Below, one piece after another: positions 1 through 11,795 of a stretch of 64,000 nt of DNA. Made by a program: the position numbers and the translations under genes. The DNA comes from Hermatobates lingyangjiaoensis (lineage: Eukaryota; Arthropoda; Insecta; Hemiptera; Hermatobatidae). Within the stretch, counting starts at the first letter, position 1; each line of letters starts with the position of its first letter. Below the pieces are notes generated by a model. It had not been told where the DNA came from and did not search any database. It saw only the letters and a program-made list of their open reading frames with translations. The stretch is from positions 62,001-126,000 of the forward strand of contig JAPFBL010000238.1 of assembly GCA_026182355.1 (NCBI GenBank), given 5' to 3'.

Positions 1-129
1 ATTGATATGCAAACATTCAATAGAGTAAGCAATCGCAGTATTATAGTTTTAAAGGTATATGCGAATTGTTGTGGTAACATACTTTCCGTTAGCAAGGAGG
101 TTTTATAGTTCAAATATTAATTCATTAAC

Positions 130-390
130 TGTGCAATCTGTTATAGTGTGGTATTTACTCATGTTAGGAAAAGTATTAAGTCTCCACACAAAAAAAGTTT
201 ATTACAAGAAACTAAACAACGCGTTTCGAACACTTGATGTTCTTTTTCAGGTTACATCTGCTCTGCTGGGGTGGTTGTTCGGAAGGTGAGACTCAAGGTT
301 CGAAGAAGAACATGAAGTGTTCAAAACGCGTTGTTTAGTTTCTTGTAATAAACTTTTTTGTGTTGAGACTTAATACTTTTCCTAACATGT
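130..390. mobile_element. PLE terminal repeat, family A (GAACAC/CGCG), inverted pair
   Basis: Two copies of the same terminal piece face each other. The left copy (minus sense) runs through CGCGTTTCGAACACTTGATG. The right copy (plus sense) carries AGAACATGAAGTGTTC then AAAACGCGTTG. Both continue outward into a TTTCTTGTAATAAACTTTTT segment and a stretch with CCACACA. A short unique centre (TCTGCTCTGCTGGGGTGG) sits between them. The same family recurs at least ten times in the window. Confidence 0.7.
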
Positions 391-589
391 CCAAATATTA
401 ATCGCGGCACTAGAATTTTGATTTAGTATATCAAAAACTGTTGTGTTCAAAGCAATCAGACTAAAGCCTGCATGACATTAGTATCATATTAAAAAATTCT
501 ACTTTAATTAACTTCAGTTTTAGGAAAAAGTTAAGGTTCATAACTGAAAAATCTAGACTTAAGTCTCTTTAATGTTGGGAAATTTCAAA

Positions 590-800
590 AAATTATTTCT
601 CCACATAAAAAAAGTTTAATATGAAATCTAAAAACGCATTTTAAATATTTAGTGTTCTTCTTCAGGTTTACATCTAAATATATATATGCGAGCTTTAAGA
701 ACATCAGAGTGAATGTAAACCTGAAGAAGAACACCAAGTGTTCGAAACGCGTTGTTAGTTTTCATAATAAACTTTTTTTTTGTGGAAACGTAATTTTGGA
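590..800. mobile_element. PLE terminal repeat, family A, inverted pair
   Basis: The left arm is degraded (AACGCATTTTAAATATTTAG then TGTTCTTCTTCAG). The right arm is well preserved: CTGAAGAAGAACACCAAGTG then TTCGAAACGCG. The centre contains a short TA run. Confidence 0.65.
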
Positions 801-981
801 AATTCTCTAATATGACAAATAAAACAGTATAACAGATTGCACAAGTAATGAACCAACACTTTAATGAATTTCGTGGACAGTGCCTAATAACGAATGGGCA
901 ACACCTACTGAACCCGGAAAAGCACTAAAGGAAAAAGCTTATTAAGCTAAGCTATTGGATACAAACAGCTTTCCAAGCGAC

Positions 982-2141
982 CAGGGTTGCCAGATTGGCC
1001 TTTTGGAGGCCAAATATCTCAAATTTGGCTCTATTCGAAGCAGTTTGGCCTTTAAAAATTTAATTTGGCCTTTATAAAAATTTGGCCTTAAATTTGGCTC
1101 TCTACATTTTACGCATGGAATGGACATTGATTCTTATTGTTTAGAACAGAAACTGAAATATTAAATTACTTTTAAACTTATAATTCACAATACCGTCAAT
1201 TTGTTCATTATTTTATTAAATTTGATAGTAATAGAGCTATAATTGAGCTTTTCTTCTATTGTTTTAAACATTCGTATGTTTCTCGTTCAGTTTGTGTTTT
1301 GTTTCGTTTCATTTTCCGTTACTTACTTTTGAGTAAGTAACCACTAACGGTTACGTTTTCAATGTGTCGTGTAACAGTTCACGTGATGGTTTAGGTGAGT
1401 GTGGAGCAGTATAACGAAGTGTATTATTTTAGTTTACTTGAAATAAGTACTATAATTTAACTTAAAGATATTTTATTTACTTATTGCTGATCACCCTTCA
1501 TAATGTCCAAGTGGAAAACTAATTATAGATAAATAAAATAGACTAGATTTATGTCTTTTTTTTCAAAATTCTTTATTGTTGAACTAATAATTGAAGGTTT
1601 TTATATAAATTAGATGTTAAAAAGTTAAATCTAGACTAGGATTGTGTCCATTTTTTCGTAACTTTAAGAATTCTTTATTTTTGAACTAATAATGTAATTT
1701 TTTGATGTTAATATTATGTTTCGTGTATGTTGGAATGTTAAAACTACCCTAGGATTGCTAGTCAGTTTTTTACATCAAGTGGCATTCCTATGGATACTTT
1801 GAAATTCTAATACTTTGCTAGTATAGATGCTTTAGTTAGGATTCGCACGTACCTCATAGATAATAAAATTTGCTGCAAAGACTTCATATGTACGTCACGA
1901 ATGATAGAACTGCACAACAGTCATAATTTGTATGAAAAAAAAGATGCCAAATCTGATGACGAAATCAACTACATGAATGTTCTTTGTGGTGATGATGAAT
2001 AAAATGTAAGTACTTATTGTACAATTTCTTTAAATTTTATTAAAATAAGAGGTGATATTAGTTGTTATGCATTTGGCTCTTTTTTGGCTTTATTAATTTC
2101 AAAATTTTGCTTTAAATGTTTCTCATAGTCTGGCAACCCTG
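982..2141. mobile_element. hAT-like transposon (degenerate) with 8-bp TSD
   Basis: The ends CAGGGTTGCCAGA and TCTGGCAACCCTG are inverted copies and are flanked by CAAGCGAC on both sides, an 8-bp duplication as expected for hAT. The 1.16-kb interior is AT-rich. Near 1825-2000 a plus-strand stretch reads like the tail of a hAT transposase (KICCKDFICTSRM, then an acidic end at a stop near 2000). No intact transposase is present. Confidence 0.8.
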
Positions 2142-3260
2142 CAAGCGACCATTTGTATGGAGGATTAACTCTTTTGCTTGTACACAGTGTGGCTTATTAA
2201 TGTTCCAAAAGCTATTTAAACCATAGGTTGAGCCACATTTCCGGGTTAGCCATCGGTTTGTGGTATTACCTACCAAAAGTTCTAGCCATACAAAAAAAAA
2301 TTATTTAATTTGGGTATTCTAATAAAAAAAGATTTATTGACCAGCCAATACTGTTAGTGATTATACAAGCATACCGCAACACTTAAACACCAAGAGCGAA
2401 TAAATAGGCAAAAAAATATATTTGAAAGTAAATGTAAACAGTGAATTGAAATATTACGCAAACATAATCATAACTTTTCTAAATTAATTAATTTTGTAGG
2501 ATTTCTCCATTTCTGATAATTTGAAGATTTCAATACCCTTCAAAGTATTGGGTTTCTATTGAATCAAAAGCAATTTTCTGAAAGACCATTTCTTAATCAA
2601 TGAATGACAATGATATTCTCAAAGTTTATTACGCTTCGGAATATTATTAATTAAACACCAGGCAAAAATATAACTGTTTAGATTATTTAATGAGACATAA
2701 AAAACAATAACCCATTTTTCGAATATAATTATTACAACATTGAATCCAATTTATAACTTACAAGACTACCCTTGACCCTTTGTGTCACTCAGAAATTATA
2801 GCAATAATTATTGAAATAAATTCACCAAACATGGTTGACAGGGATAATTTTAATTGCTTTTTGTTATTAAGGCACGGAAACAGATTCTTATATCGCCCAA
2901 GCTTTTAAAATAGTATTCTTAACAGGATTAAAGATATATACACTGTAAGTATATTTAGCAAAATAAAAATCATTTAAAAGTAAAACCAATCATTTATTTT
3001 ATCATATAACTAAATAAAACATCAATTCAAGTTATATACACAATCAAATATATTTAAAACAAAAAAACTTGTTAATATATATTGAAATATTCAATATATT
3101 TACGTAACATAAAATAACATTAATGAACGGTATGTGTCTTTATAATATTACCTTAGAACATTCATATTTTATCTACAGTTCGTTCAAGTTTGTTTTTAAA
3201 ACTATCATTTTTAACCTCTAATGTTGTAGTTTATTATATATTTGTTACATTTATTTATAA
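2142..3260. other. AT-rich stretch without recognisable genes
   Basis: I see no coding frame, splice pattern, terminal repeats or RNA gene here; only short A/T runs. Confidence 0.5.
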
Positions 3261-3263
3261 TAT

Positions 3264-4275
3264 ATTTTCACTACTGTCATCAGCGAGCACGTAAGCCTCT
3301 GGGCTACTCTGGCTCCATGCCTTTATTTTATTACGAGTGTTTATAGTACGCAAATATTAAATAGGAAAAAAATTTTTTTTGTTATATATATATATATAAT
3401 ACATTTGTATTTCCATCATCCGCGAGCATGCAAAACACTTGCCACCCTGGCTCCAATTTTGGGAATATAGTGATAATTTTCTTTTGTTTAACATTATTCA
3501 GGTAATAAATAATATATATTCAATTTCACGTCTCTATCTCCACGGAATATGGGTGAACAAACAAACTCAAGAACTTTATATATACAGATTCATAATAACT
3601 TGTTATTAACTTTAAGAAATTTCATAACTCATGTCAGTTTTGTAACATTTATATAGTTCAAAATTAACAAAACATCAGAATTAAAAAAGCTATTAAATTG
3701 AAAATATTCAAACTTTTTAAAATATTTAAAACTATTTTAAAATTCTAAAAATTGAGAAATATTTGAGAAGTTATTTTTAAATAACATACACAGTTATGAA
3801 TCTAGAGAAAATATGATATAGTGAAATAGATGAAAATATCTATATAGATATAGATGAAAATATGATAGAGAAATATGAATGAAAGTTATAAAAGACGGTT
3901 CTAAACAATATGAGAGTCACAAATGTTGAAATGTATTTGTAAACAAATTTTATATTTATTTAACTTTTTGACATTGTTGAACGATTTAAAAGTCATAAAG
4001 TATTTAATTTTTGAATATTTTAATAATTTTTAGAAAGTTTTCAAAATTGTAAACTTTGAACGATATAAACGTTAAAAACGTTATAAACGTTAAAAATTAC
4101 ATGAGTTATGAAATTTACTAAAGACTAAATCTTTATAATAACAAGTTATTATGAATCTCTATATATAAAGTTCGTGAGTTTCTTTGTTTGTTTGTTCAGT
4201 CATTTTCTGTGGAGATAGAAACCTGAAATGAAATATGTATTATTTATTACCTGAATAATGTTAAATAAAAGAAAA
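3264..4275. repeat. Long inverted repeat (possible foldback or Helitron-end element)
   Basis: About 170 bases at 3470-3640 recur in inverted orientation at 4100-4275. Landmarks are ACATTATTCAGGTAATAAAT and its complement near 4250, GAACTTTATATATA and its complement, and GTTTGTTTGTTC. At 3264-3340 and 3400-3470 there is also a direct duplication around CAGCGAGCAC/CCGCGAGCAT followed by CTGGCTCCA. The span between the arms is featureless AT-rich DNA. Confidence 0.5.
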
Positions 4276-4587
4276 TTATCTTATTAAATTTAAATTTATT
4301 TTATTAAATTTAACAAAAATTTATTATTAAACAGTTCTAAATTGGATTAAATGTTGTATGAACAGTTGCACTCAAAAATTATTTTATTATTTTTTTTACC
4401 AAGTTAAATTATCTAAACAGCAAGAATTTCACCTGGTGTTTAATTAATAATATAGTAAGCCTACTAAAGTATAAGAATGTCATTGTCATCGGAAATGACT
4501 CAGGAATGGTTTTCAGGTAAAATGCTCCGGATTCAGTAGAAGGTATGTTGGATTTACTTCCGCTTTGTAAGGTCCAACTAACTAGTA

Positions 4588-5272
4588 CAGAGTTTTTCAA
4601 ACTTTTTTCGGCGAGAAACCATTTTTGGTTCCAATAACTTTTACAGAAACTTCAGATTATAATGATTTCATACAATCATAACATGCCTTTTTAAATAGTA
4701 TGTATGTTTAAAAAACAATTAAAAAAGTAATATTACTGCAAAGTGTATTTTTCGAATAAAAATTCAAAACTAAAAGATTTTAATTTTTTCATATTTTTCA
4801 CAAGTGTATAACACATGAAACAGAATTACTAGCAATTTTAACACAAAGTTTGTTCTGTAATCATTTTTGGTTTTATAGTTGAGAGTTTGATTCTCAAGTT
4901 AACCCCAGCCTTTGGTTTCTATGGCAGTTTCAAGGGAAAATCCAGTTTCACATAAGTAGGTAGTGAGAAATGGTAGCAATGTGTGAAGTGCTATTTTTGC
5001 AATAGCAGGAAATTCGGAAATCAGATAGTTCCAAAAACTGATTACTGATTCATCCAAAATATGAATAAAACTTTGACCACTTCTACTTATGGGTATATGT
5101 AGGTATAAACATTATTCGGTTTCATGATTCACAAGAAATATAGAATAAATCCATACCCACAAAAAAATTTTTTTTAGAAAAATGTTTTTACTAAATGTGT
5201 TGTTTCACGTAACCCCAGACAGTCCAGGGACGGAACCCATGGGTTCCGAGGAACCCATTATGGGAACCTCTA
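4588..5272. mobile_element. hAT-like non-autonomous element with 8-bp TSD
   Basis: The element is flanked by AACTAGTA on both sides (4580-4587 and 5273-5280). It starts CAGAGTTTTTCAAA and ends GGGAACCTCTA, imperfect inverted ends. No transposase frame is present. The right 200 bases (5064-5270) match a second copy at 37199-37365, confirming a dispersed repeat family. Confidence 0.75.
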
Positions 5273-5549
5273 AACTAGTAGGTCCCACAGGATATAAGCA
5301 AATTACAGAGAATGAGGGCCTTAGAGCGACTTACGAGAGATAGGAGATATTATCAGTTTACGTGTATTAAGGTCCATCAGTCCTTGATAACAACTATTCA
5401 GATTTGTAATTCTTTACTTTGCATAAAGAATATTTTTTGACTCTTCAATTTTTTTTATATCAATTTTAATATGATTGCTAATATAATACTTTTTTTGGTA
5501 CATTATATTAAAAAATTATTCTTTTTAGGTGCTATTATAGTATAGTATA

Positions 5550-5845
5550 TGCCGACGTTTCACCAAAAATGTTTGGCTCAACATCCACGGAATATCAACC
5601 AACAGAAAACAAAAACACAATAAACCAAACTATAAACACCACACAAAGTAAAATAAAACCACAAACAGTCTTATTGTTTTTTAATAGAAAGCGTGTGTTG
5701 TTTAAACATAATTACTTTTTATTAATTATTAAGACCAAATAAAAATTCTGTAAAATTTATTTGTTTTCACTACTTATGTCGTCAATAAATTGTTTTTAGC
5801 TTTGAAAATGACAAACAATTTTTGGTGAAACGTCGGCGTGTAAAC
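5550..5845. mobile_element. PLE terminal repeats, GAAACGTCGGC family, inverted pair
   Basis: GCCGACGTTTCACCAAAAAT near 5551 and its inverted counterpart TTTTTGGTGAAACGTCGGC near 5820 flank about 230 bases. Both carry the GAAACG end typical of the PLE terminal motif, but the CTGANGA half is lost. Confidence 0.5.
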
Positions 5846-5869
5846 AGGAGTGTTATTTCTAACGTAGTG

Positions 5870-6000
5870 CTATCAGTTATTATGTGGTATTTACTCATTG
5901 TAGGGTAAAAAGCTAATGAAATGGTCTCCTCCACATATAAAATTTAATGGTATAAACAACGCGTTTCGAACACATAGTGTTCTTCTTCAGGAATTAACTA
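5870..6000 (-). mobile_element. PLE terminal repeat, family A, single copy
   Basis: Minus-sense copy: CTGAAGAAGAACACTATGTG then TTCGAAACGCGTTG, followed by the segment ending in the ATGAGTAAATACCACATA flank that several family members share. Confidence 0.65.
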
Positions 6001-6080
6001 AAAAATAGTTAAAACATTTTTGTGTAATGAGTAATACAGAAATATAAATATATATGTATAAATAGTATATGAGTTAAATA

Positions 6081-6375
6081 TACTAAAAACTGTTTATTAT
6101 TTGCCCCTAAAATTATTAAAATAAATACTGTTTATATTATATTATTAAATACATCCCTAAAAACTGTTTATTATTTGCAGTAGATATTATAATGTATCCC
6201 GAAAAACTGTTTATTATTTGGCCCTAAAATTATTAAAATAAATGTAGTTTATACTATAGTATTAAATACATTCCTAAAAACTGTTTATTATTTACCCTAA
6301 AATTATTAAAATAAATACTGTTTATACTATATTATTAAATGCATCCCTAAAAACTGTTTATTATTCGCAGTAGAT
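6081..6375 (+). repeat. Imperfect tandem repeat, AAAACTGTTTATTATTTG unit
   Basis: The phrase AAAACTGTTTATTATT occurs five times, interspersed with CCTAAAATTATTAAAATAAA three times and GCAGTAGATA twice. The copies are irregular in spacing, about 65-110 bases. No coding potential. Confidence 0.7.
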
Positions 6376-7074
6376 ACGATCATGGGTGGTAGATAGCATA
6401 CCATAGTAGAAAATCGAAGGTAGGTAGCATCTTTTTTTATTTGAAGAAGTAAAGGAGTTTTGTTTTCTTGGGAAGCAGAATAGTTAAATGGAAGTGTGAA
6501 AGGAATGTTGTTAAGAGGATTTAGCGCTAAGACGACTGGGGTGGGAAAGTCGAGAAGACATAGAGAAGAAGGCACCATTAGCGCGCGGGTGGCGATCGTG
6601 CTGAGGGCAGATACGGCCAATCTCAGCGCCGAGCCTTCGTGATATCACTCGCACATCTCGACTTCCACTCCTTGTGCATCAACCAGCAGACCTCCTCTGC
6701 CACCGCTTACCTCTATAATTGAGCTCAACTTCAACGACATTCGATATTGTATTTATCAGAAATTTGGCTTTAACTTTCAGACAAAAGATAAAAAAAAAAC
6801 TTTTGTACCTCTCTAACTATCACTTCAACTTGACTTATAGCTATATTCCATTAATTATTCTTCACTTCTCTAAACTTCAAACAATTGAGATTCCAACTAC
6901 ACTATACTTTGTTTTTATTTTTTTATTTCAAAACAGCTATTCACAGAAGTCGTTTTGAACTTCAGTACAAAACGACATAAACATAAAAATGAGCAACTAC
7001 CCATTGTATCACACAGCAGAAATTAATACAGATCCATTCTCAATTTAAATTTCCATAAATAATATCACTGGATA

Positions 7075-7196
7075 TATATATATATATCCATTCAATGATC
7101 AAACCACTTTTTCCCATTTCTTATTGTGGTTTGATCATTGATTGTTATTTCACGTGTTTATGTGAAATCTTTATATATATATATATATATTATATA

Positions 7197-7235
<39 letters not shown>
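7075..7235. mobile_element. PLE terminal repeat, family B remnant with TA tracts
   Basis: A TA tract is followed by CAATGATCAAACCAC, TTTTTCCCATTTCTTATTG, the inverse TGGTTTGATCATTG, and TTATTTCACGTGTTTATGTG, the outer parts of family B. A second TA tract of about 70 bases follows. The CTGACGA core is deleted. Confidence 0.6.
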
Positions 7236-7239
<4 letters not shown>

Positions 7240-7289
7240 GATTTGTTTCCTTGACCCAATATTTATATTATGTAATTTTTTGAGGGTTG

Positions 7290-7400
7290 AGGTCCAATGA
7301 TTTTAAACTAGTCCTTTTGCCGACGTTTCAACATATATTTTCATGTCATCTTCAGGGCTTGGAATCTGTTTATGTTGCAGCATACCTTAATTTACTACTG
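7290..7400 (-). mobile_element. PLE terminal repeat, family G
   Basis: The minus strand reads CCCTGAAGATGACATGAAAA then TATATGTTGAAACGTCGGC, a hairpin (GACAT/ATGTT) between the CTGAAGA and GAAACG blocks. The family recurs at 55440-55800. Confidence 0.65.
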
Positions 7401-7449
7401 TTACATGATTAACACATACAGGATACTGGATATACAAATACATATTTAT

Positions 7450-7560
7450 ACCCTATACTATATATTCTTTTCTCCTGAAGACGGATTATCCGAAAATTTG
7501 AATTTGTAAGTGTGTCTCTTTCTCTGTATGTTGCTTTTCTTTGTTTTTGAGCTGATTTGC
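7450..7560 (+). mobile_element. PLE terminal repeat, family I
   Basis: CTCCTGAAGACGGATTATCC then GAAAATTTGAATTTGTAAGT. The hairpin GGAT/ATCC lies between CTGAAGA and GAAA. It recurs at 30040-30170 (minus) and 54650-54750. Confidence 0.65.
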
Positions 7561-7619
7561 ATCCAGTCTGGATCGCGTTTTCGAATTTCGAGTGATATAT
7601 ATATATATATATATATATT

Positions 7620-8100
7620 GGTATATATATAAATATAAAACTAAAGTTTATCGTGACTCGGTCAGTTCTTCAGGTTCAAATTAAACTCTCATTGCCAACG
7701 TTTCAGTTTTTATTTAAAACCTTTTTCATAGGCAGAAGTATAAATTTTGAAACAGAAAAACTAAGTATTACATTACAAATTATTTTACAAAGAAAAATAG
7801 TATGTGGATTTTAACGACAACTGTAGTCTGAATGAACACAGTGTCACGTGTTCACGGGGCTCTGTTGAAGTATTAGAGAAAGTTTTTTTAGCACCCTTCA
7901 AAGCTAAATCGATGTAAGAGGAGGGGTATTTTAATGAAAGAGCAATTGACCTAATGTTGTTAATCTGTTCATTAAGGAATTCAGGATAGCACACTCTTAA
8001 CGCCCTCAAAAACATATTTCTAACAACAGAAATTTTAACATTTTTTGGATGGGAAGAATAAAAGTGAACATATGCAAGTACATTCATAGGTTTTCAATAT
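7620..8100 (-). pseudogene. PLE fragment: reverse-transcriptase thumb plus terminal repeat (family H)
   Basis: Minus-strand codons 8087 to about 7850 read NVLAYVHFYSSHPKNVKIS, then FLRALRVCYPEFLNEQINNI, then LKYPSSYIDLALK. This is the segment after the catalytic core of PLE reverse transcriptases, where the pattern of short-residue 'SHP...R...R....C...FL..E' followed by 'YP..FI' is usual. Downstream on the same strand is a family-H terminal piece (AAAAAGGTTTTAAATAAAAA then CTGAAACGTTGGC) next to a TA tract. The GIY-YIG domain expected between them is missing, so the copy is internally deleted. The fragment is non-functional. Confidence 0.7.
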
Positions 8101-8129
8101 ACACTAAAGCGTAACTCATTAGGTAGCCT

Positions 8130-8280
8130 ATGAGAAAACTCTCAACCCCTCATCAGATGTTCTCTGCATCTAGTGTTTCAGTTGGGTTTTTGACTCTGAC
8201 GAAGACCACTTGTTACGGTTGAAAGATCTTAGTCTTGTTTTCCCATTTTCTTATTGTGGTTTGATCATTGATATATAAAG
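8130..8280 (+). mobile_element. PLE terminal repeat, family B
   Basis: TTTTTGACTCTGACGAAGAC then CACTTGTTACGGTTGAAAGA and TCTTAGTCTTG, followed by TTATTGTGGTTTGATCATTG and a long irregular TA region (8270-8370). Confidence 0.7.
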
Positions 8281-8374
8281 TATATGATATATAATATACA
8301 ATAATAATATAATATATATAATAATAGAATAATAATATATATGTAATATATAATATATATATACATATATATAT

Positions 8375-8525
8375 TGGTATAAATAGACAGCAGATCCTCT
8401 TTTAAACAGGTATCATTAAAATTAACCGCAGTCTCGGCATTCACGATCTTAAGACTGAGAGATTCGATCCTACGAACTAACCTTCTGCTAACAGGGTTCA
8501 ATTGGAAAAGGATATGGCAAGTGAC
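8375..8525 (-). pseudogene. PLE N-terminal coding fragment ending at a TA tract
   Basis: Minus-strand frame reads VSRRLVRRIESLSLKIVNAE then TAVNFNDTCLKEDLLSIYTN and then Ile/Tyr/Met codons that are simply the TA microsatellite. The same peptide, with changes, is found at 32722-33110 (twice) and 50050-50240, so it is a conserved module. PLE proteins carry such a basic and hydrophobic segment ahead of the reverse transcriptase. The copy has no RT downstream. Confidence 0.6.
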
Positions 8526-8972
8526 ATGTTAAATTAAAATCGATGACTCATGCTTAGTCATTGCTATTAATAGATTAAAGTGATTAGTATAGGTTAATAT
8601 AAAGAGAAGGTCAAAGGTCAATAATGAACAAGAAACAAGCGGTTAGAATAAAAGAGTTTAAAGGTCAACGGTCTAACTGGACTAATAGAGAATAAATAGA
8701 TTAAGAATATTAAAGTAAATGAAGGATAAAAGATTATTAAAGGACAAGAAAATGTATTAAAATAAGAGAGTTGAATGAAAGTAAGAATTAATAGGGAAGG
8801 TATAATTAGAAATAAAGAAAAGTACAATAATGATACGAATAAAAGAGTTAAGAGGTCAATAGTGTAAATAGATTAATAGGTAATACATAGATTAATAAAG
8901 ATTAAATTAATAATAACAATAATATATATATATATATACCATGATAAACGAAAAACGGTCCGGCAGGACAGA

Positions 8973-9240
8973 TAACAATTAAAATAAGCAGTGACACATA
9001 AACTGAAACACAACAAAGACTCACTTTTCAATATTTCGACCGTAATGTCGGACGTCCTCAGGAGAAGAAGTGAATTGACGGAGGGACGACAGTCAACAAC
9101 AACAACAACAACAGTTGACTGTAGTCCCTCCGTCAATTCACTTCTTCTCCTGAGGACGACCGCCATTACGGTCGAAATATTGAAAAGTGAGTCTTTGTTG
9201 TGTTTCAGTTTATGTGTCACTGCTTATTTTAATTGTTATA
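8973..9240. mobile_element. PLE terminal repeat, family D, near-perfect hairpin
   Basis: About 125-base arms (8973-9099 and 9110-9238) are inverted copies around an (AAC)n centre, so both strands translate to the same MTHKLKHNKDSLFNISTVM peptide. Each arm holds CTGAGGACGACCGCCATTAC then GGTCGAAATATTGAAAAGTG or its near relative. The element is bounded by TA tracts on both sides. The shared peptide is a by-product of the inverted repeat, not a gene. Confidence 0.75.
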
Positions 9241-9249
9241 TATATATAT

Positions 9250-10200
9250 AGACAGGAAAGATGGAATTGTTAGAGAGGAGAAAGCGTGCCCTTTAGTCTG
9301 GTCCAACAATTACGAGCTCCATCACTACTCCTTTGACTAACCTAGCCCTTTCATACTCGTACATACCACGCGTCAGAGATTCTACCACCATTTAGGGCTC
9401 TCTCTAACTATGCTTCCTTTACTCCTTTCTTACTTTCTCAGTCCAATCATCTATTTACACACAATTGATAATTAAAATAATTACAGAACATCCTAATTAG
9501 GTATAACCGTTAATCTGTTTATCAAAAGTAACTACCAAAACTACTTTTTAATCATAAATGGGGTTGATTACAAAGTGTTTCTAAATTATAAACGAAAGTC
9601 TCTACATAAATACAATCGTATGAAAAAGTCAAAAAAGTTTCAAAAATATAGTATTCTTCTTCAGGGTTTAAGGTTTATATCTTTGACCAAAACTCAATAC
9701 AATCATTACTCTATTTTTCTAAATCTAAATAGAGTCCCCCCCCCCCCTCCACACATACCTCCTAACAAAGCGATCATCTGATTGGATGTCAGTATCCACA
9801 ATCAAACCACAGCATGTATTTGTTATGTTGCATTCATGTCATATCAAACAATTACTGTGTATTTGAAGGAAGAGTCATTTAAAGATAATTTCCACTGTTT
9901 AGAGTACAATTCTATCGCACAGACCCAGCATAAACCCAATGTAAATAGATTTATGAACATCTATTATCCTGGGATGTAAAATATTTAAATCAAATAATTA
10001 TAGATTCTCGATAAACTACTTGCCATTTGCTAAGGGATATGTGAAATATATTATTCTTCTACTATACGAAACACAGAACAGACTAGATGAAAAAGACAAA
10101 ATCTATTCTTTGTTGTAGACTGTAAAACCCATTCTACTATCACAGGAATTTCATAAATTACAAAACCAAGCACTTGCATAGGGCTGCTGTCTCTTTAATG
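9250..10200. other. Repeat-derived and unassigned sequence
   Basis: A diverged family-A-like piece lies at 9550-9680 (minus: CCTGAAGAAGAATACTATAT then TTTTGAAAC). A C-rich run is at 9737-9748. Two open frames (9575-9781 and 9782-9979) show no codon bias or recognisable motif, and I do not support them as genes. Confidence 0.4.
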
Positions 10201-10211
10201 TTGTACGCGTA

Positions 10212-11400
10212 TATCTATGCAATTCCTAAGATACTCATGAAAGGGTTCACTGTGGATGGAACCATTATTTTACCAGATTTTTAAATATAAGCAGAAAATC
10301 GTAATATATTACGATTATTTTTTGAAGTTTCTTATCTATGCAATTCCTAAGATACTCATGAAAGGGTTCACTGTGGGTGGAACCATTATTTTACCAGATT
10401 TTTAAATAAAAGCAGAAAATCGTAATATATTACGATTATTTTTTGAAGTTTCTTATCTATGCAATTCCTAAGATACTCATGAAAGGGTTCACTGTGGGTG
10501 GAACCATTATTTTACCAGATTTTTAAATATAAGCAGAAAATCGTAATATATTACGATTATTTTTTGAAGTTTCTTTTCTAAGCAATTCCTAAGATACTCA
10601 TGAAAGGGTTCACTGTGGGTGGAACCATTATTTTACCAGATTTTTAAATATAAGCAGAAAATCGTAATATATTACGATTATTTTTTGAAGTTTCTTATCT
10701 ATGCAATTCCTAAGATACTCATGAAAGGGTTCACTGTGGATGGAACCATTATTTTACCAGATTTTTAAATATAAGCAGAAAATCGTAATATATTACGATT
10801 ATTTTTTGAAGTTTCTTATCTATGCAATTCCTAAGATACTTATGAAAGGGTTCACTGTGGGTGGAACCATTATTTTACCAGATTTTTAAATAAAAGCAGA
10901 AAATCGTAATATATTACGATTATTTTTTGAAGTTTCTTATCTATGCAATTCCTAAGATACTCATGAAAGGGTTCACTGTGGATGGAACCATTATTTTACC
11001 AGATTTTTAAATATAAGCAGAAAATCGTAATATATTACGATTATTTTTTGAAGTTTCTTATCTATGCAATTCCTAAGATACTTATGAAAGGGTTCACTGT
11101 GGGTGGAACCATTATTTTACCAGATTTTTAAATATAAGCAGAAAATCGTAATATATTACGATTATTTTTTGAAGTTTCTTATCTATGCAATTCCTAAGAT
11201 ACTCATGAAAGGGTTCACTGTGGATGGAACCATTATTTTACCAGATTTTTAAATATAAGCAGAAAATCGTAATATATTACGATTATTTTTTGAAGTTTTT
11301 TATCTAAGCAATTCCTAAGATACTCATGAAAGGGTTCATTGTTTAAAATAATGTTGGTGGAACCATTATTTTAGCAGATTTTTAAATCTAAGCAGAAACC
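10212..11400 (+). repeat. 121-bp satellite, 10 copies, with central 20-bp palindrome
   Basis: The unit starts at 10212, 10333, 10454, 10575, 10696, 10817, 10938, 11059, 11180 and 11301, an exact 121-base period. The last copy is partial and diverged. Each complete unit has GCAATTCCTAAGATACT, AAGGGTTCACTGTGG and a perfect palindrome AATCGTAATATATTACGATT. Later copies alternate between GGATGG with ACTCATG and GGGTGG with ACTTATG, suggesting a 242-bp dimer is being amplified. No frame runs through the array. Confidence 0.95.
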
Positions 11401-11439
11401 TAAATTGAAGCTTAGATAACTATATTGGGAGATTCTGAT

Positions 11440-11795
11440 GTAAAATGGATAAACAAACAAAAGTCTCCACATAAATGAAGTTTCATTCAACAACAACAAC
11501 ACGTTTCGAACACTTTGTGTTCATGATCTGAAAGACACTACAATACAAATTATATCAAATAGTTACAAAACTAGAGTGAAATAAAAAAAAACCAATTAAG
11601 AGAGAATTGCATTTGAATTTATTATTATTACTATTATTATTTCAGTCTAGTTTTGTAACTGATTAGATATAATTTGTATTGTAGTGTCTTCCTGATGATG
11701 AACACAAAGTGTTCGAAACGCGTTGTTTTTGTTGAATAAACTTCATTTGTGTGGATACCTTTGTTTGTTTATCCATTTGACCTCAGAATTAGTAA
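11440..11795. mobile_element. PLE terminal repeat, family A variant, inverted pair
   Basis: The right arm reads CTGATGATGAACACAAAGTG then TTCGAAACGCGTTG and GAATAAACTTCATTTGTGTG. The left arm is its inverse. The arms are separated by a centre with (ATT)n. Outer ends include ATGGATAAACAAACAAAAGT and its complement. Related pieces occur at 39370-39490 and 53770-54000. Confidence 0.75.

Noticed and set aside
6327..6958. Two small frames around a GC-richer patch at 6480-6720
   Set aside because: No motif, splice support or second copy in the window; the patch may be an old unrecognised repeat.
8873..9251. Two frames on opposite strands giving the same MTHKLKHNKDSLFNISTVM start
   Set aside because: Not a divergent gene pair. 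The locus is a near-perfect inverted repeat of a PLE terminal piece.
10212..11400. Regular repeats resembling a CRISPR array
   Set aside because: The 121-base units are identical throughout with no variable spacers, in a eukaryotic context; this is a satellite.
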